A DNA stretch of 64,000 bases from Betaproteobacteria bacterium (lineage in GTDB: Bacteria; Pseudomonadota; Gammaproteobacteria; Burkholderiales; Burkholderiaceae_F): the NCBI GenBank assembly GCA_016861185.1, contig BOKW01000003.1, forward strand, positions 496,001 through 560,000. The letters run 5' to 3'. Numbering within the stretch: the stretch's first letter is position 1; every line of letters starts with the position of its first letter. This document shows positions 52,710-61,722 of the stretch, piece after piece. Below the pieces are notes generated by a model. That model searched no databases, was not told the DNA's origin, and saw only the letters and a program-made list of their open reading frames with translations. The translations under genes were made by a program, and so were the position numbers.

Positions 52710-52967
52710 ATGACCTTCGCCGCCGACCTCGTCGGCTACCTCGCCGCCGCGCTGACGACGATCGCGTTCGTCCCGCAGGCCTGGCACACCTGGCGCACGC
52801 GCGCCACGCACGGCATCTCGCTCGGCATGTACTCGATCTTCACCGCGGGCGTGGCCTCGTGGCTCGTCTACGGCATCCTGATCGGCGCCTGGCCGATCAT
52901 CGCCGCCAACGTGATCACGCTCGCGCTGGCGCTGTTCATCCTGGCGATGAAGCTGCGGCACGGCTGA
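52710..52967 (+). CDS. SemiSWEET/PQ-loop small transporter
   Basis: An 85-residue three-helix membrane protein of the SemiSWEET type. The first helix carries the PQ motif in TTIAFVPQAWHTWRTRATHGIS, and the second and third are SIFTAGVASWLVYGILIGAW and NVITLALALFILAMKL, read in blocks. SemiSWEETs work as dimers to move sugars or small solutes. ATG 52710 is chosen because the upstream sequence is not hydrophobic or conserved. Confidence 0.9.
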   Translation: MTFAADLVGYLAAALTTIAFVPQAWHTWRTRATHGISLGMYSIFTAGVASWLVYGILIGAWPIIAANVITLALALFILAMKLRHG

Positions 52968-52975
52968 CCCACGAA

Positions 52976-53005
52976 CGAAAACGGCGCCCGCAGGCGCCGT
53001 CTCCT
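52976..53005 (-). terminator. Intrinsic terminator of the GDSL lipoprotein gene
   Basis: ACGGCGCC (52981-52988), a CGCA loop and GGCGCCGT (52993-53000) form the stem. Read on the minus strand it is followed by TTTTCGTTCG, so it ends the minus-strand gene at 53022. On the plus strand only CTCCTCG follows, so it is weaker there. Confidence 0.75.
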
Positions 53006-53021
53006 CGTCCGACGACCGCGA

Positions 53022-53990
53022 TCAGGGCGTCGGCAGCAACGCGATGCCGCGCTGCGCGATGATCGCGCCCGTCGCGCGCGTGGGATGGAAGGCGTCCCAG
53101 TACAGGTACAGGTCGGGCTGTGTGCAGACCGAAAAGGTGGGTGTCGTCACGACGCAGGGCTGCGTGACGTTCGACAGCCCGAATTGCGCCGGGCTCTGCG
53201 TCACCTGCACCGACAGCGTGAACAGGTCGAGCAGGTAGATGTTCAGCCCCGGAGAGGCGGCCTGCAGCCCGGTCAACTGCGCGGCGAGGTTCTGGTTGAA
53301 CCCGGCGGCGAGCTGGGTGGCGCCCTGCGCCGCGGCAGGGCCGAGCGACTGCGCCAGCGGGGTTGCGCCGACGTCCGGCGCGTTGGCCACGAGGATGTGT
53401 CGCGCGCCTGCGGCGTAAAGCCGGCTGACGAGCGTCACAACGTCGGTGATCGCCGCGGTGACGAGCTGGGTCGTCGTGATCGTTCCCGCCTGGATCAACG
53501 GCAGGCCGGCGGTGATGTTGTTGCCGAAGGTCGACGCGTCGACGAGATAGAGGAAACGCGGCTCCGCGCGGAACGAGACGCGGTTCAGGTACTGATCGAC
53601 CTGCGCGGCCATGCTCGGCGTCGACGACTGCTGCGCGAGCCCGGGAATCGCCCCGGTGCGTGCGCCGGCGTAGGCGAAGTTGCTTCCGCCCTGCGTCGAC
53701 GGCACGAGGCTACCGCCGAAGCGCGCGGCGATCGTTTCACCCCACAGCGTTCCGTTCGAGAAGCGGCCCTGCGCATACGGCGGCACCGGCGGGCAGCCCT
53801 GCGTCGCGGGTGTCGGGCAGACGTTGCCAGTGTCGGTCAGGCTCGCGCCGAACGCGACCGTCGTGCTGAACAACGGCGGCGGTGCGGGCGTTTCGTCGCC
53901 TCCGCCGCACGATGCGACGAAGATCGCGACCGCGGCGACTGCGGTCGCGCGGACCAACGGGCGCGCAAGGCGCGCAAGAAAGGCGTTCAT
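53022..53990 (-). CDS. GDSL/SGNH-type lipase lipoprotein
   Basis: A 322-residue secreted hydrolase. The lipobox is VASC with Cys28. Block I is FGASLTDTGN with nucleophile Ser50, where Ala replaces the usual Asp of GDSL. FGNN stands for the Asn block, and block V is WDAFHPT with Asp299 and His302. The pattern fits the outer-surface or periplasmic SGNH esterases of Proteobacteria. It has four or more cysteines that may form disulfides. It ends at a terminator. Confidence 0.9.
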   Translation of the reverse strand: MNAFLARLARPLVRATAVAAVAIFVASCGGGDETPAPPPLFSTTVAFGASLTDTGNVCPTPATQGCPPVPPYAQGRFSNGTLWGETIAARFGGSLVPSTQGGSNFAYAGARTGAIPGLAQQSSTPSMAAQVDQYLNRVSFRAEPRFLYLVDASTFGNNITAGLPLIQAGTITTTQLVTAAITDVVTLVSRLYAAGARHILVANAPDVGATPLAQSLGPAAAQGATQLAAGFNQNLAAQLTGLQAASPGLNIYLLDLFTLSVQVTQSPAQFGLSNVTQPCVVTTPTFSVCTQPDLYLYWDAFHPTRATGAIIAQRGIALLPTP

Positions 53991-54115
53991 TCGATGGTCT
54001 CCTCTGCGTGACTTCTTATTGCGCGCCGGCCCGTCCGGCGGCTGCTGCGACCGACTATACGCGGCGCGTCGCGCACTGTGGTGCGCGCGTAGCGCGCGGG
54101 CGACGCGCGGTCGGC

Positions 54116-55111
54116 TCAGCCGCCCGATTGCGCGCGCCGCAGCCGATCGTGCACCGCCTCCCAGGCGGGGCCGAAAGGCGGGCGAACGACCAGGATGCGC
54201 TCCGCGCCCGCCGCGTCGAGTTCGTGCAGCAGCGCGTACAGGCGGCGCGCGTAGTCGGCGGGCTGCGCCGGCGCGATCAGCCGCAGCACGACGTCGCGCG
54301 TGCGGTCGAGCAGCGCCTGTGGAGGTGCCAGCACCGCGAGCCGATGGCCGCGCAGCGCGTTGATGCGCGCCGCAAACTGCGCCGGGTCGACCAGCTCCAG
54401 TGGCGTGCGCGGCGCGTAGTGGCTTTCCAGCCGGCCCGACGCGCGCGGCGCATCGCGCTCAGCGTCGGGCACCGGCACGCCCAGCACCGCTTCGAGCTCG
54501 CCGCGGGTGACGATGCCGGGCCGCAGCAGCCGCGGCGTACCGGTCGACAGATCGACGATCGTCGACTCGATCCCGACCGGGCACGCTCCGCCGTCGAGGA
54601 TCAGGTCGACCTTGCCCGCGGGCTTCTCGCCGAGGTCGGCGCGCACGTGCGCGACGGTCGTCGGGCTGATGCGGCCGAAGCTGTTCGCGCTGGGCGCGAC
54701 GATCGCCTTCGTGCGGTCGGCGCCGGCGAACGCTGCAAGCAGCGCGCGCGCCCACGGATGCGCGGGCGAACGCAACCCGACCGTGTCCTGCCCGCCGGTG
54801 ACGACGTCCTTCGCGCGCGGCGAGCGCTTCAGCACCAGCGTCAGCGGCCCGGGCCAGAAGGTCGCGGCGAGCCTGCGCGCGGACTCCGGCACTTCGCGCG
54901 CCCACGCATCGAGCGCGGCCGCCTCCAAAACATGCACGATCACCGGATGGTCGGCCGGCCGCCCCTTCGCGGCGAAGATCGCGCGGACCGCGGCCTCGTC
55001 GTCGGCATCGGCGCCGAGGCCGTAGACGGTCTCGGTCGGGAACGCGACCAGCCCGCCGCGCGCGAGGATCCGCGCGGCGCGTTCGATCGCTGCGCTATCG
55101 ACCGGGTGCAT
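54116..55111 (-). CDS. sua5: Threonylcarbamoyladenylate synthase (Sua5)
   Basis: A 331-residue Sua5 that makes threonylcarbamoyl-AMP for tRNA t6A. The catalytic YrdC domain (about 5-205) has GGLVAFPTETVYGLG, KGRPADHPVIVHV, FWPGPLTLVLKR and VAPSANSFGRISPTT, read in blocks. The C-terminal Sua5 domain starts with SHYAPRTPLELV. The length is that of the two-domain type. Its ATG directly abuts the purK stop (TGAATG), so it is translationally coupled to purK. Confidence 0.95.
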   Translation of the reverse strand: MHPVDSAAIERAARILARGGLVAFPTETVYGLGADADDEAAVRAIFAAKGRPADHPVIVHVLEAAALDAWAREVPESARRLAATFWPGPLTLVLKRSPRAKDVVTGGQDTVGLRSPAHPWARALLAAFAGADRTKAIVAPSANSFGRISPTTVAHVRADLGEKPAGKVDLILDGGACPVGIESTIVDLSTGTPRLLRPGIVTRGELEAVLGVPVPDAERDAPRASGRLESHYAPRTPLELVDPAQFAARINALRGHRLAVLAPPQALLDRTRDVVLRLIAPAQPADYARRLYALLHELDAAGAERILVVRPPFGPAWEAVHDRLRRAQSGG

Positions 55112-56278
55112 TCACTTCGCCGGCGCGATGCCGAGCAGCGCCGCGGCTTGGTTGGCGCGCGCGAGCGCCTCGTCGACACTTGACCCGAGCAGCGTCACGT
55201 GGCCCATCTTGCGCCCGGGCCGCGCCTCGCGCTTGCCGTACAGATGGAGTTTGGCGCCGGGGATGCGCAGCACGTCGGCCCACGGCGGCTCGCGCCGCTC
55301 GCCGTGGCGGAACCACAGATCACCGAGCAGGTTCAGCATTACCGCGGGCGCGAGCTGTTGTGTGCTGCCGAGAGGCAGCCCCGCGAGGATGCGCGCCTGT
55401 TCGTCGAACTGGCTGCTGACGCAGGCGTCGATCGTGTAGTGCCCGCTGTTGTGCGGCCGCGGCGCGATCTCGTTGACGACCAGACGGCCCTCGTCGAGCA
55501 CGAAGAACTCGACGCACAGCACGCCGACATAGTCGAGCGCCGCGGCGATCGCGCGCGCGAGCCGCTGCGCCTGCGTCGCAACCTCCGGCTCGATGCGCGC
55601 CGGCGCGATGGTGACCGCGAGGATGCCGCCGCGATGTTCGTTTTCGGCAACCGGAAACGCCGTGATCTCGCCATCGGCACCGCGGCAGACGACGCACGAG
55701 ATCTCCCGCCGCAGTGCAAGGCGCTTTTCCAGCACGCACGGCACCCGCTGCAGGCGGGACCACGCCACGCGCGCCTCGTCGCGCGTGGCGACGCTGGCCT
55801 GTCCCTTGCCGTCGTAACCGAGCCGCGCCGATTTCAGGATGCCCGGCAGCAGGGCGGGGTCGAGCCCGTCGATGTCGTCGATGCGCTCGATCACCGCGTG
55901 CGGCGCGACCGGAATGTCGTGCGAGGCGACGAAGCGCTTTTCGAGGATGCGGTCCTGCGCCACCGCCACGCTCGACGCGGCCGGCCGCACCGCGCAGTGC
56001 GGCGCGAGGAACTCGAGCGAAAAAGCGGGCACGTTCTCGAACTCGGTGGTCACCGCGCGGCAGCGCGCGGCAAGTTGCTTCAGCGCCGCTTCGTCGTGAT
56101 AGTCGGCGACGATCTGCGCGTCGGCCACCGCGCCGGCCGGGCTGTCTTCGATCGGATCGAGCACGCAGACGCGAAAGCCGAGGCTTTGCGCCGCCATGCA
56201 GAACATCCGGCCGAGCTGCCCGCCGCCAAGCAGCCCGAGCCACTCGCCGGGGAGGACTTGCGTGGCCGGAGTCGTCAC
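55112..56278 (-). CDS. purK: N5-carboxyaminoimidazole ribonucleotide synthase
   Basis: A 388-residue ATP-grasp enzyme. LGLLGGGQLGRMFCMAAQSLGF opens it, read in blocks; LKSARLGYDGKGQASV, FPVAENEHRGGILAVTIAPA and VNEIAPRPHNSGHYTIDAC are the ATP-grasp and dimer motifs. It makes N5-CAIR from AIR, bicarbonate and ATP in purine synthesis. The start is GTG 56278. It follows purE, its pathway partner, across a 151-bp repeat-containing gap. Confidence 0.95.
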   Translation of the reverse strand: MTTPATQVLPGEWLGLLGGGQLGRMFCMAAQSLGFRVCVLDPIEDSPAGAVADAQIVADYHDEAALKQLAARCRAVTTEFENVPAFSLEFLAPHCAVRPAASSVAVAQDRILEKRFVASHDIPVAPHAVIERIDDIDGLDPALLPGILKSARLGYDGKGQASVATRDEARVAWSRLQRVPCVLEKRLALRREISCVVCRGADGEITAFPVAENEHRGGILAVTIAPARIEPEVATQAQRLARAIAAALDYVGVLCVEFFVLDEGRLVVNEIAPRPHNSGHYTIDACVSSQFDEQARILAGLPLGSTQQLAPAVMLNLLGDLWFRHGERREPPWADVLRIPGAKLHLYGKREARPGRKMGHVTLLGSSVDEALARANQAAALLGIAPAK

Positions 56279-56285
56279 GTCTGTG

Positions 56286-56426
56286 AAGAACGGATTGCGG
56301 ATTGCGGATTGCGGATTGCGTTCATCTCGGCTTGCCTGCGGAAGCGGCGAACTGACACTGATGCGAGCGGCGAGAACCTCTGCACGTTGCGGGTCAGCGC
56401 AATCCGCAATCCGCGATCCGAGGCAC
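56286..56426. repeat. GATTGCG tandem repeats in inverted pair between purK and purE
   Basis: Four GATTGCG units in direct tandem (GATTGCGGATTGCG doubled, about 56290-56318) are answered about 80 bp later by AATCCGCAATCCGCGATCC (about 56400-56420) in the opposite sense. The two blocks can pair as a long-range stem on the purE-purK transcript. A single related block is at 40834-40856. Confidence 0.65.
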
Positions 56427-56429
56427 GAG

Positions 56430-56933
56430 TCAAAGCGGCAGCGTCATGTTGCGCGCCTTTTCGGTCTGCGTGGCGCGGTACTGCGCGAGCTTCATCGCGA
56501 GGTCGGCATCGGCCGTCGCCAGCATCGCGACCGCGAACAGCGCCGCGTTGGCCGCGCCCGATTCGCCGATCGCGAAGGTGGCGACCGGCACGCCCTTCGG
56601 CATCTGCACGATCGACAGCAGCGAATCCTCGCCGCGCAGATACTTCGACGGCACCGGAACGCCGAGCACCGGGATCACCGTTTTCGACGCGAGCATGCCG
56701 GGCAGGTGCGCGGCGCCGCCGGCGCCGGCGATGATCGCGCGCAGCCCGCGCGCACGCGCTTCTTCCGCGTACGCGAACATCTCGTCGGGCATCCGGTGCG
56801 CCGACAGCACCTTCGCCTCGAACGCGACGCCGAACTCGCGCAGCACGTCGCACGCGTGCTGCATCGTGTCCCAGTCGGTGTTCGATCCCATCACGACTCC
56901 GACCAGCGGCGATGTGCGGCTCTTGGTATTCAT
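56430..56933 (-). CDS. purE: N5-CAIR mutase
   Basis: A 167-residue class I Pur[21 protein letters not shown] is the signature of the active-site loop, read in blocks, and AHRMPDEMF holds the catalytic His. [25 protein letters not shown] follows in the usual place. It converts N5-CAIR to CAIR. ATG at 56933 is chosen because the conserved part starts there. A TACAAT hexamer (56953-56958) lies 19 bp upstream. Confidence 0.96.
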   Translation of the reverse strand: MNTKSRTSPLVGVVMGSNTDWDTMQHACDVLREFGVAFEAKVLSAHRMPDEMFAYAEEARARGLRAIIAGAGGAAHLPGMLASKTVIPVLGVPVPSKYLRGEDSLLSIVQMPKGVPVATFAIGESGAANAALFAVAMLATADADLAMKLAQYRATQTEKARNMTLPL

Positions 56934-56952
56934 GGCTCGACCAAAAGTGGGC

Positions 56953-56958
56953 ATTGTA
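56953..56958 (-). promoter_or_regulatory. -10 element of the purE-purK-sua5 transcript
   Basis: Minus-strand TACAAT ends 19 bp before the purE ATG and differs from the TATAAT consensus at one base. A leader of only about 12 nt would result. The -35 region is not recognisable. Confidence 0.45.
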
Positions 56959-57006
56959 ACGAGCGCGTCTTTCGATCGACATTGGAACCTCATTCGATCC
57001 ACACCC

Positions 57007-58287
57007 ATGCCAGCATCCATCGCATCGGCGCGCCCGCGCGTCGTCATCATCGGCTGCGGTTTCGGCGGGCTGTTCGCCGCGCGGCGGCTCGCGCACGCGC
57101 CGGTCGACGTGACGGTCGTCGACCGTACGAATCACCACCTGTTCCAGCCGCTGCTGTACCAGGTCGCCACCGCGGGGCTTTCGGCGCCTTCGATCGCCGC
57201 GCCGATCCGCCACGTACTCGCGCGCCAGCGCAACACGACGGTGCTGATGGCCGAAGCGATCGACATCGACACGCGCGGACGCGCGGTCGTGCTCGAGGAC
57301 GGCCAGCGGCTTGCCTACGACTTCCTGATCCTCGCGCCGGGTGCAACCCACAGCTACTTCGGTCATCCCGAATGGGCGGAACACGCGCCGGGGCTCAAGA
57401 CGCTCGCCGACGCGTTCGAGATCCGCCGCCGCGTCCTGCTCGCCTACGAGCACGCCGAACGCGAACCCGATCCGCAGGCGCGCGCGCCCTGGCTCACGCA
57501 GATCGTGATCGGCGCGGGTGCCACCGGCGTCGAGATGGCCGGGACGATGGCCGAAATCGCACGCCAGACGCTGCGGCGCGAGTTCAGGCGCTTCGACTCT
57601 AAGAGCGCGCGGGTGATCCTGCTCGAAGGCGGCCCGCGCGTGCTGCCCGCCTATCCGTCCGATCTGTCGACCAAGGCGCAGCGGCAGCTCGAACGGATCG
57701 GCGTCACGGTGCGGCTGAATAGCCGCGTGACGCACGTCGATGCGTCGGGAGTGGTCGTCGACGGTGAACGGATCGAAGCGCGCACGGTGGTCTGGGCGGC
57801 CGGCGTGCAAGCTTCGCCGCTCGGCGCGGCGCTGGCGCGGTCGAACGACGTCCCGCTCGACCGCGCCGGCCGGGTGATCGTGACGCCGGAACTGACGGCG
57901 CCCGGGCTGCCGGAGGTCTACGTGATCGGCGATCTCGCCGCGGCGGTGAGCGACGGGCAGCCCGTCCCGGGCGTCAGCCCCGCCGCCAAGCAGATGGGCC
58001 GGCACGCGGCGGAGAACATCCTGCGCGCGTTGCGCGGCGAGCCGCCGCGGCCGTTCCGCTACCGCGATTACGGAACGCTGGCGACGATCGGCCGCAGGGC
58101 CGCGGTCGCGCAGATCTTCGGCGTCAAGCTGTGGGGCTACCCGGCGTGGCTCACGTGGCTCTTCGCGCACGTGTACTTCCTGATCGGCTTCCGCAACCGG
58201 CTCGTCGTGCTGGTCGACTGGGCGTGGGCGTACTGGACCTTCCAGCGTTTCGCTCGCGTCGTCATCGAGGGAATCCGGCGCGGCTGA
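57007..58287 (+). CDS. Type II NADH dehydrogenase
   Basis: A 426-residue FAD/NADH enzyme. [17 protein letters not shown] is the FAD-binding motif; [21 protein letters not shown] is a hallmark of NDH-2; [17 protein letters not shown] is the NADH-binding motif; YVIGDLAA precedes the last FAD contact. A C-terminal amphipathic membrane anchor ([18 protein letters not shown]) follows. It passes electrons from NADH to quinone without pumping protons. It lies on the strand opposite to purC and purE, splitting the purine cluster. Confidence 0.93.
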   Translation: MPASIASARPRVVIIGCGFGGLFAARRLAHAPVDVTVVDRTNHHLFQPLLYQVATAGLSAPSIAAPIRHVLARQRNTTVLMAEAIDIDTRGRAVVLEDGQRLAYDFLILAPGATHSYFGHPEWAEHAPGLKTLADAFEIRRRVLLAYEHAEREPDPQARAPWLTQIVIGAGATGVEMAGTMAEIARQTLRREFRRFDSKSARVILLEGGPRVLPAYPSDLSTKAQRQLERIGVTVRLNSRVTHVDASGVVVDGERIEARTVVWAAGVQASPLGAALARSNDVPLDRAGRVIVTPELTAPGLPEVYVIGDLAAAVSDGQPVPGVSPAAKQMGRHAAENILRALRGEPPRPFRYRDYGTLATIGRRAAVAQIFGVKLWGYPAWLTWLFAHVYFLIGFRNRLVVLVDWAWAYWTFQRFARVVIEGIRRG

Positions 58288-58295
58288 GCGCTGCG

Positions 58296-59192
58296 TCAGC
58301 CTTCGAGTTCCTTGCCGGTCAGCCGGCGCAGCGCTTCGCGGTACTTGTCCGCGGTCTTCGCGACGATCTCCGCCGGCAGATCGGGCGGCGGCGGAGCCTT
58401 GTTCCAGTGCTGCTGTTCGAGCCAGTCGCGCACGAACTGCTTGTCGAACGAAGGCGGCGAGCGGCCGATCGCATATTCGTCGGCCGGCCAGAAGCGCGAC
58501 GAGTCGGCGGTCAGCGCTTCGTCCATCAGCCGCAGCGTGCCGTCGCGGTCGGTGCCGAACTCGAACTTCGTGTCGGCGATGATGATGCCGCGCGTGGCCG
58601 CGTACTCGGCCGCCGCCTGATACAGCGCGAGGCTGGTCGTGCGCACGCGAAACGCCAGCTCCGCGCCGACGATCTCGCACATGCGCTCGAACGGGATGTT
58701 CTCGTCGTGGCTGCCCGCCGCCGCCTTCGTCGCCGGCGTGAAGATCGGCTCGGGCAGCTTCTCCGCCATCTGCAGCCCCGGCGGCAGCGCGATGCCGCAC
58801 ACCTCGCCGGTCTTCTGATAGTCCTTCCAGCCCGAGCCGATCAGGTAGCCGCGCACGACCGCCTCGCACGGCACGGGTTTCAGTTTCATCGCGACCACCG
58901 CGCGGCCGCGCACCTGCTCGACCTCGTCCGGCGCGACCACGCGTTCCGGCGCGATGCCGGTCAGATGGTTCGGCACGATGTGCTGCAGCTTCTCGAACCA
59001 GAAGTTCGACATCGCGTTCAGAACGCGTCCCTTGTCCGGGATCGGCTGCTTCATCACGACGTCGAACGCGCTCAGACGATCGGTCGTGACGATCAGCAGC
59101 TTGTCGGCGCCGACCGCGTAGCTGTCGCGCACCTTGCCGCGATAGACGAGCGGCAACGACTTGATCGAGGTCTGGAACAGCCCGGCCCCCAT
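58296..59192 (-). CDS. purC: Phosphoribosylaminoimidazole-succinocarboxamide synthase
   Basis: A 298-residue SAICAR synthase of the ATP-grasp-like fold. [42 protein letters not shown] and the IADTKFEFG block are typical. It makes SAICAR from CAIR, aspartate and ATP, the step after purK/purE. ATG 59192 is 13 bp downstream of the dgkA gene. purE and purK lie beyond the inserted ndh gene on the same strand. Confidence 0.96.
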   Translation of the reverse strand: MGAGLFQTSIKSLPLVYRGKVRDSYAVGADKLLIVTTDRLSAFDVVMKQPIPDKGRVLNAMSNFWFEKLQHIVPNHLTGIAPERVVAPDEVEQVRGRAVVAMKLKPVPCEAVVRGYLIGSGWKDYQKTGEVCGIALPPGLQMAEKLPEPIFTPATKAAAGSHDENIPFERMCEIVGAELAFRVRTTSLALYQAAAEYAATRGIIIADTKFEFGTDRDGTLRLMDEALTADSSRFWPADEYAIGRSPPSFDKQFVRDWLEQQHWNKAPPPPDLPAEIVAKTADKYREALRRLTGKELEG

Positions 59193-59205
59193 GGCTTCTT
59201 CTTTC

Positions 59206-59604
59206 TCAGAGTACGAATCGGTTGACGAGGATCGCCGCCCAGGTGCCGCCGGCGAGCACGAGCGCCAGCATCACGGCCGCGCTGCCGTAATCCTTCGCGC
59301 GTTTGGCGAGCGGATCGATGCGCAGGCTGTCGCGGTCGATCGCCACCTCGACCGCGGTGTTCAGCAGCTCGACGATCGGAACGATCAGCACGACGGCGAC
59401 CAGCAGGATCTTCTCGACCAGCGTCACCGGCAGCGCGACCGCCACCGCGACGAAGATCGCGCCGAGCACGACTTCCTGCCGGAACGCGTCCTCGTGCCGC
59501 CACGCCGCGCGCAGCCCGTCGAGCGAATAGCGCGTCGCGTCGAGCAGCCGCCGCAGGCCGCGTTTGCCCTTCAGTTCCTCGGCCGACGTGGGTTCGCTCG
59601 ACAT
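59206..59604 (-). CDS. dgkA: Diacylglycerol kinase
   Basis: A 132-residue DgkA-type integral membrane kinase with three hydrophobic helices (about 45-65, 70-90, 110-130). [20 protein letters not shown] contains the conserved Glu-Ala-Phe-Arg-Gln segment, and [14 protein letters not shown] is the signature with the catalytic Glu. [10 protein letters not shown] follows. It recycles diacylglycerol from lipid-glycan transfer. ATG 59604 or 59613 is possible. A divergent two-component operon starts 41 bp away. Confidence 0.93.
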   Translation of the reverse strand: MSSEPTSAEELKGKRGLRRLLDATRYSLDGLRAAWRHEDAFRQEVVLGAIFVAVAVALPVTLVEKILLVAVVLIVPIVELLNTAVEVAIDRDSLRIDPLAKRAKDYGSAAVMLALVLAGGTWAAILVNRFVL

Positions 59605-59645
59605 GGCCCGCATGATAGAGCCGATGCGTCGGGCACAATCGGCGC

Positions 59646-60350
59646 ATGTCCGCGCCCGCCCCGCCCCGCGTCCTGATCGTCGAAGACGACCGCACGATCG
59701 TCGGCAATCTGGTCGAGTATCTCGAAGCACGCGGACTCACCGTCGACTCGGCGCACGACGGCGCGGCCGCGCTCGCGCGGCTCGCGAGCGACACCTACGA
59801 CGTGATCGTGCTCGACCTCGGGCTGCCGCGCGCCGACGGCCTGCAGGTACTGCAGCACCTGCGCAGGCGGCTCGCGGTCGCCACCCCCGTGCTCGTGCTC
59901 ACCGCGCGCGACGCGCTGGCGAGCAAGGCCGAAGCGTTCGAACTGGGCGCCGACGACTACGTCGTCAAGCCGTTCGCGCTGGCCGAGATCGAAATGCGCA
60001 TCCGCGCGCTGCACCGGCGCGCGCGCGGCGCCGCGGTCGAAGACGTTCGCCGCGCCGGCCCGCTCGCGCTCGATCGCCGCACGCGCGAGGTGCGCGTCGG
60101 CGGCGTGCCGCTGAAGCTCGCGCCGCGCGGCATGCAGATCCTCGAGCTGCTGCTGCAGGACCCCGGCCGCGTGGTCACGCGCGCCGAGCTGGAAGCCGCG
60201 CTGTGGCCGCACGATCAACCGACGAGCGACGCGCTGCGCAGCCAGATCCATCTGCTGCGGCAGGCGCTCGCGCAAGCCGGCTACGACGGCCTCGAAACCG
60301 TGCACGGCGTCGGCTACCGGCTGCGCACCGAAGTTTCGTCGTCGCGATGA
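59646..60350 (+). CDS. OmpR-type response regulator
   Basis: A 234-residue response regulator. The receiver domain (about 8-120) has VEDDRT, phospho-acceptor Asp57 in VLDLGLPRADG, VLTARD and YVVKPF. The C-terminal winged-helix domain (about 135-228) has LAPRGMQILELLLQ, RVVTRAELEAALW and HGVGYRLRT. Its stop overlaps the kinase ATG (ATGA). The neighbours (PAP2 phosphatase, EptA) make it a PmrA/BasR-like candidate. A triple direct repeat at 61644-61673 is its likely target. Confidence 0.93.
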   Translation: MSAPAPPRVLIVEDDRTIVGNLVEYLEARGLTVDSAHDGAAALARLASDTYDVIVLDLGLPRADGLQVLQHLRRRLAVATPVLVLTARDALASKAEAFELGADDYVVKPFALAEIEMRIRALHRRARGAAVEDVRRAGPLALDRRTREVRVGGVPLKLAPRGMQILELLLQDPGRVVTRAELEAALWPHDQPTSDALRSQIHLLRQALAQAGYDGLETVHGVGYRLRTEVSSSR

Positions 60351-61648
60351 ACCTGAAGCGCCGCGTCACGCTGGCACTGGTCGCGGTCGTCGCGCTGTTC
60401 GTCGCGGCGCAGGGCGTGCTCGCGTATCTGTCGCTCGTCGAGCAGGAGGACGATCTCGTCGACGAACTCGTGCTCGCGCAGGCGCGGCAGCTGGCGACGC
60501 GCGCCGAGCGCGGCGAGCTGCGCGGGCCGAACGGGGCGGCGCTGTTCCGGCCCGGGCCGAATCTCGCGGCGTGGTTCGTCGACGCCGGCGGCGCCGCCTC
60601 CCCTGCGCCGCTGCCCGCGCATCTCGCCGCACTTGCCGACGGCCCGCATCGGCTCGGCCGCCCGTACCAGGAGCTGCACGTGGTCGTGCTGCCCGCGGCC
60701 GGCGGACGCCTGTACGTGCAGTACGACGCCGAGCAGAACGAAGCGAAGGTGCGCCAGTTCGGCTGGTATCTGATCGGGCTCGGCGCGCTCTGCCTTGCGC
60801 TCGGCGCGGCGATCTCGTGGCAGGTCGCGAGCTGGATCGTCGGTCCGATCGAGCGGCTGACCGCGCGGCTGGCGAACTGGGCGCCCGACGGAGGACGCGC
60901 CGGTGCGCCGGCGAGCGACGAGGAAAGCCGCCTGCTCGGCGCCTTCGCGCGCGTGCAGGGCCGCTTCGAGCAGGCGATCGCGCGCGAGCGCGAGTTCGTC
61001 GCCAACCTCGGCCACGAGATCCGCACGCCGCTCGCGGCGCTGCGCACCGACCTCGAGATGCTGGAGCCGGCCGTCGACCCGGCGCAGAAGCCGCGGCTGC
61101 AGCGCGCGCTGGCCGCCGTCGACGCGCTCGCCGGCGCGCTCGAATCGGCGCGCAGCCTGTCGCGCGAGCGGCACGTCGTCTCGCAGCCGGTCGATCTGGC
61201 GCGCTGCGTCGACGACGCGTGGGCGAGCCTGCAGGCCCTGCCCAGTGCCGAGCGGCTCGCGTTCGCCAACGAAGTCGCGCCGGAGACGACCGTCGCAGCG
61301 GACCGGCACGCGCTGCTGACGATCCTGCGCAACCTGTTCCGCAACGCCGTCGAGCACGCCGCGCCGGCACGCTGCATCGTCCGCTACGCCGACGGCGCGA
61401 TCGAGGTCGCCGACGACGGCCGGGGCATCGCGCCCGAGGATCTGCCGTTCGTCTTCGATCGCTACTACCGCGGCCGCATGCTCGATACGGCGGGCGCCGA
61501 ACCGGACGGCGAGCGCGGGCTGGGGCTGGCGATCGCACGCCAGGTCGCCGATCTGAACGGCTGGCAGCTGGCGGTCGAGCCGGCATCCGCCCGCGACCCA
61601 AGCTTCGCGCAGGGGACGCGCTTCATCCTTCGGCTCGACCGGGATTGA
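60347..61648 (+). CDS. Sensor histidine kinase (PmrB/QseC-like)
   Basis: A 433-residue kinase. Helix 1 (about 8-30) and helix 2 (about 140-165) flank a periplasmic domain of about 105 residues. A HAMP-like segment leads to the phospho-acceptor His223 in FVANLGHEIRTPLAAL. The catalytic domain has RNLFRNAVEHAA, IEVADDGRGI, FDRYYRG and ERGLGLAIARQV. The periplasmic domain has few acidic clusters. It pairs with the upstream regulator in one operon. Its stop codon overlaps the first of three direct repeats before the PAP2 gene. Confidence 0.92.
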   Translation: MNLKRRVTLALVAVVALFVAAQGVLAYLSLVEQEDDLVDELVLAQARQLATRAERGELRGPNGAALFRPGPNLAAWFVDAGGAASPAPLPAHLAALADGPHRLGRPYQELHVVVLPAAGGRLYVQYDAEQNEAKVRQFGWYLIGLGALCLALGAAISWQVASWIVGPIERLTARLANWAPDGGRAGAPASDEESRLLGAFARVQGRFEQAIAREREFVANLGHEIRTPLAALRTDLEMLEPAVDPAQKPRLQRALAAVDALAGALESARSLSRERHVVSQPVDLARCVDDAWASLQALPSAERLAFANEVAPETTVAADRHALLTILRNLFRNAVEHAAPARCIVRYADGAIEVADDGRGIAPEDLPFVFDRYYRGRMLDTAGAEPDGERGLGLAIARQVADLNGWQLAVEPASARDPSFAQGTRFILRLDRD

Positions 61649-61676
61649 CGAAACTTTGACGTTCGTTTGACGCGGC
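61644..61676 (+). promoter_or_regulatory. Three 11-bp direct repeats before the PAP2-eptA genes
   Basis: ATTGACG at 61644, TTTGACG at 61655 and TTTGACG at 61666 recur at an exact 11-bp period. That is one helical turn, the spacing used by tandem OmpR-type regulators. The first repeat overlaps the kinase stop codon and the PAP2 ATG lies 50 bp beyond the last. The last TTGACG could also act as a -35 element. The regulator encoded just upstream is the obvious candidate to bind here. Confidence 0.6.
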
Positions 61677-61722
61677 CTCGACGGCCGCATCGCTAACTTC
61701 GCCGGGCATTGCCGAGTGCCCG

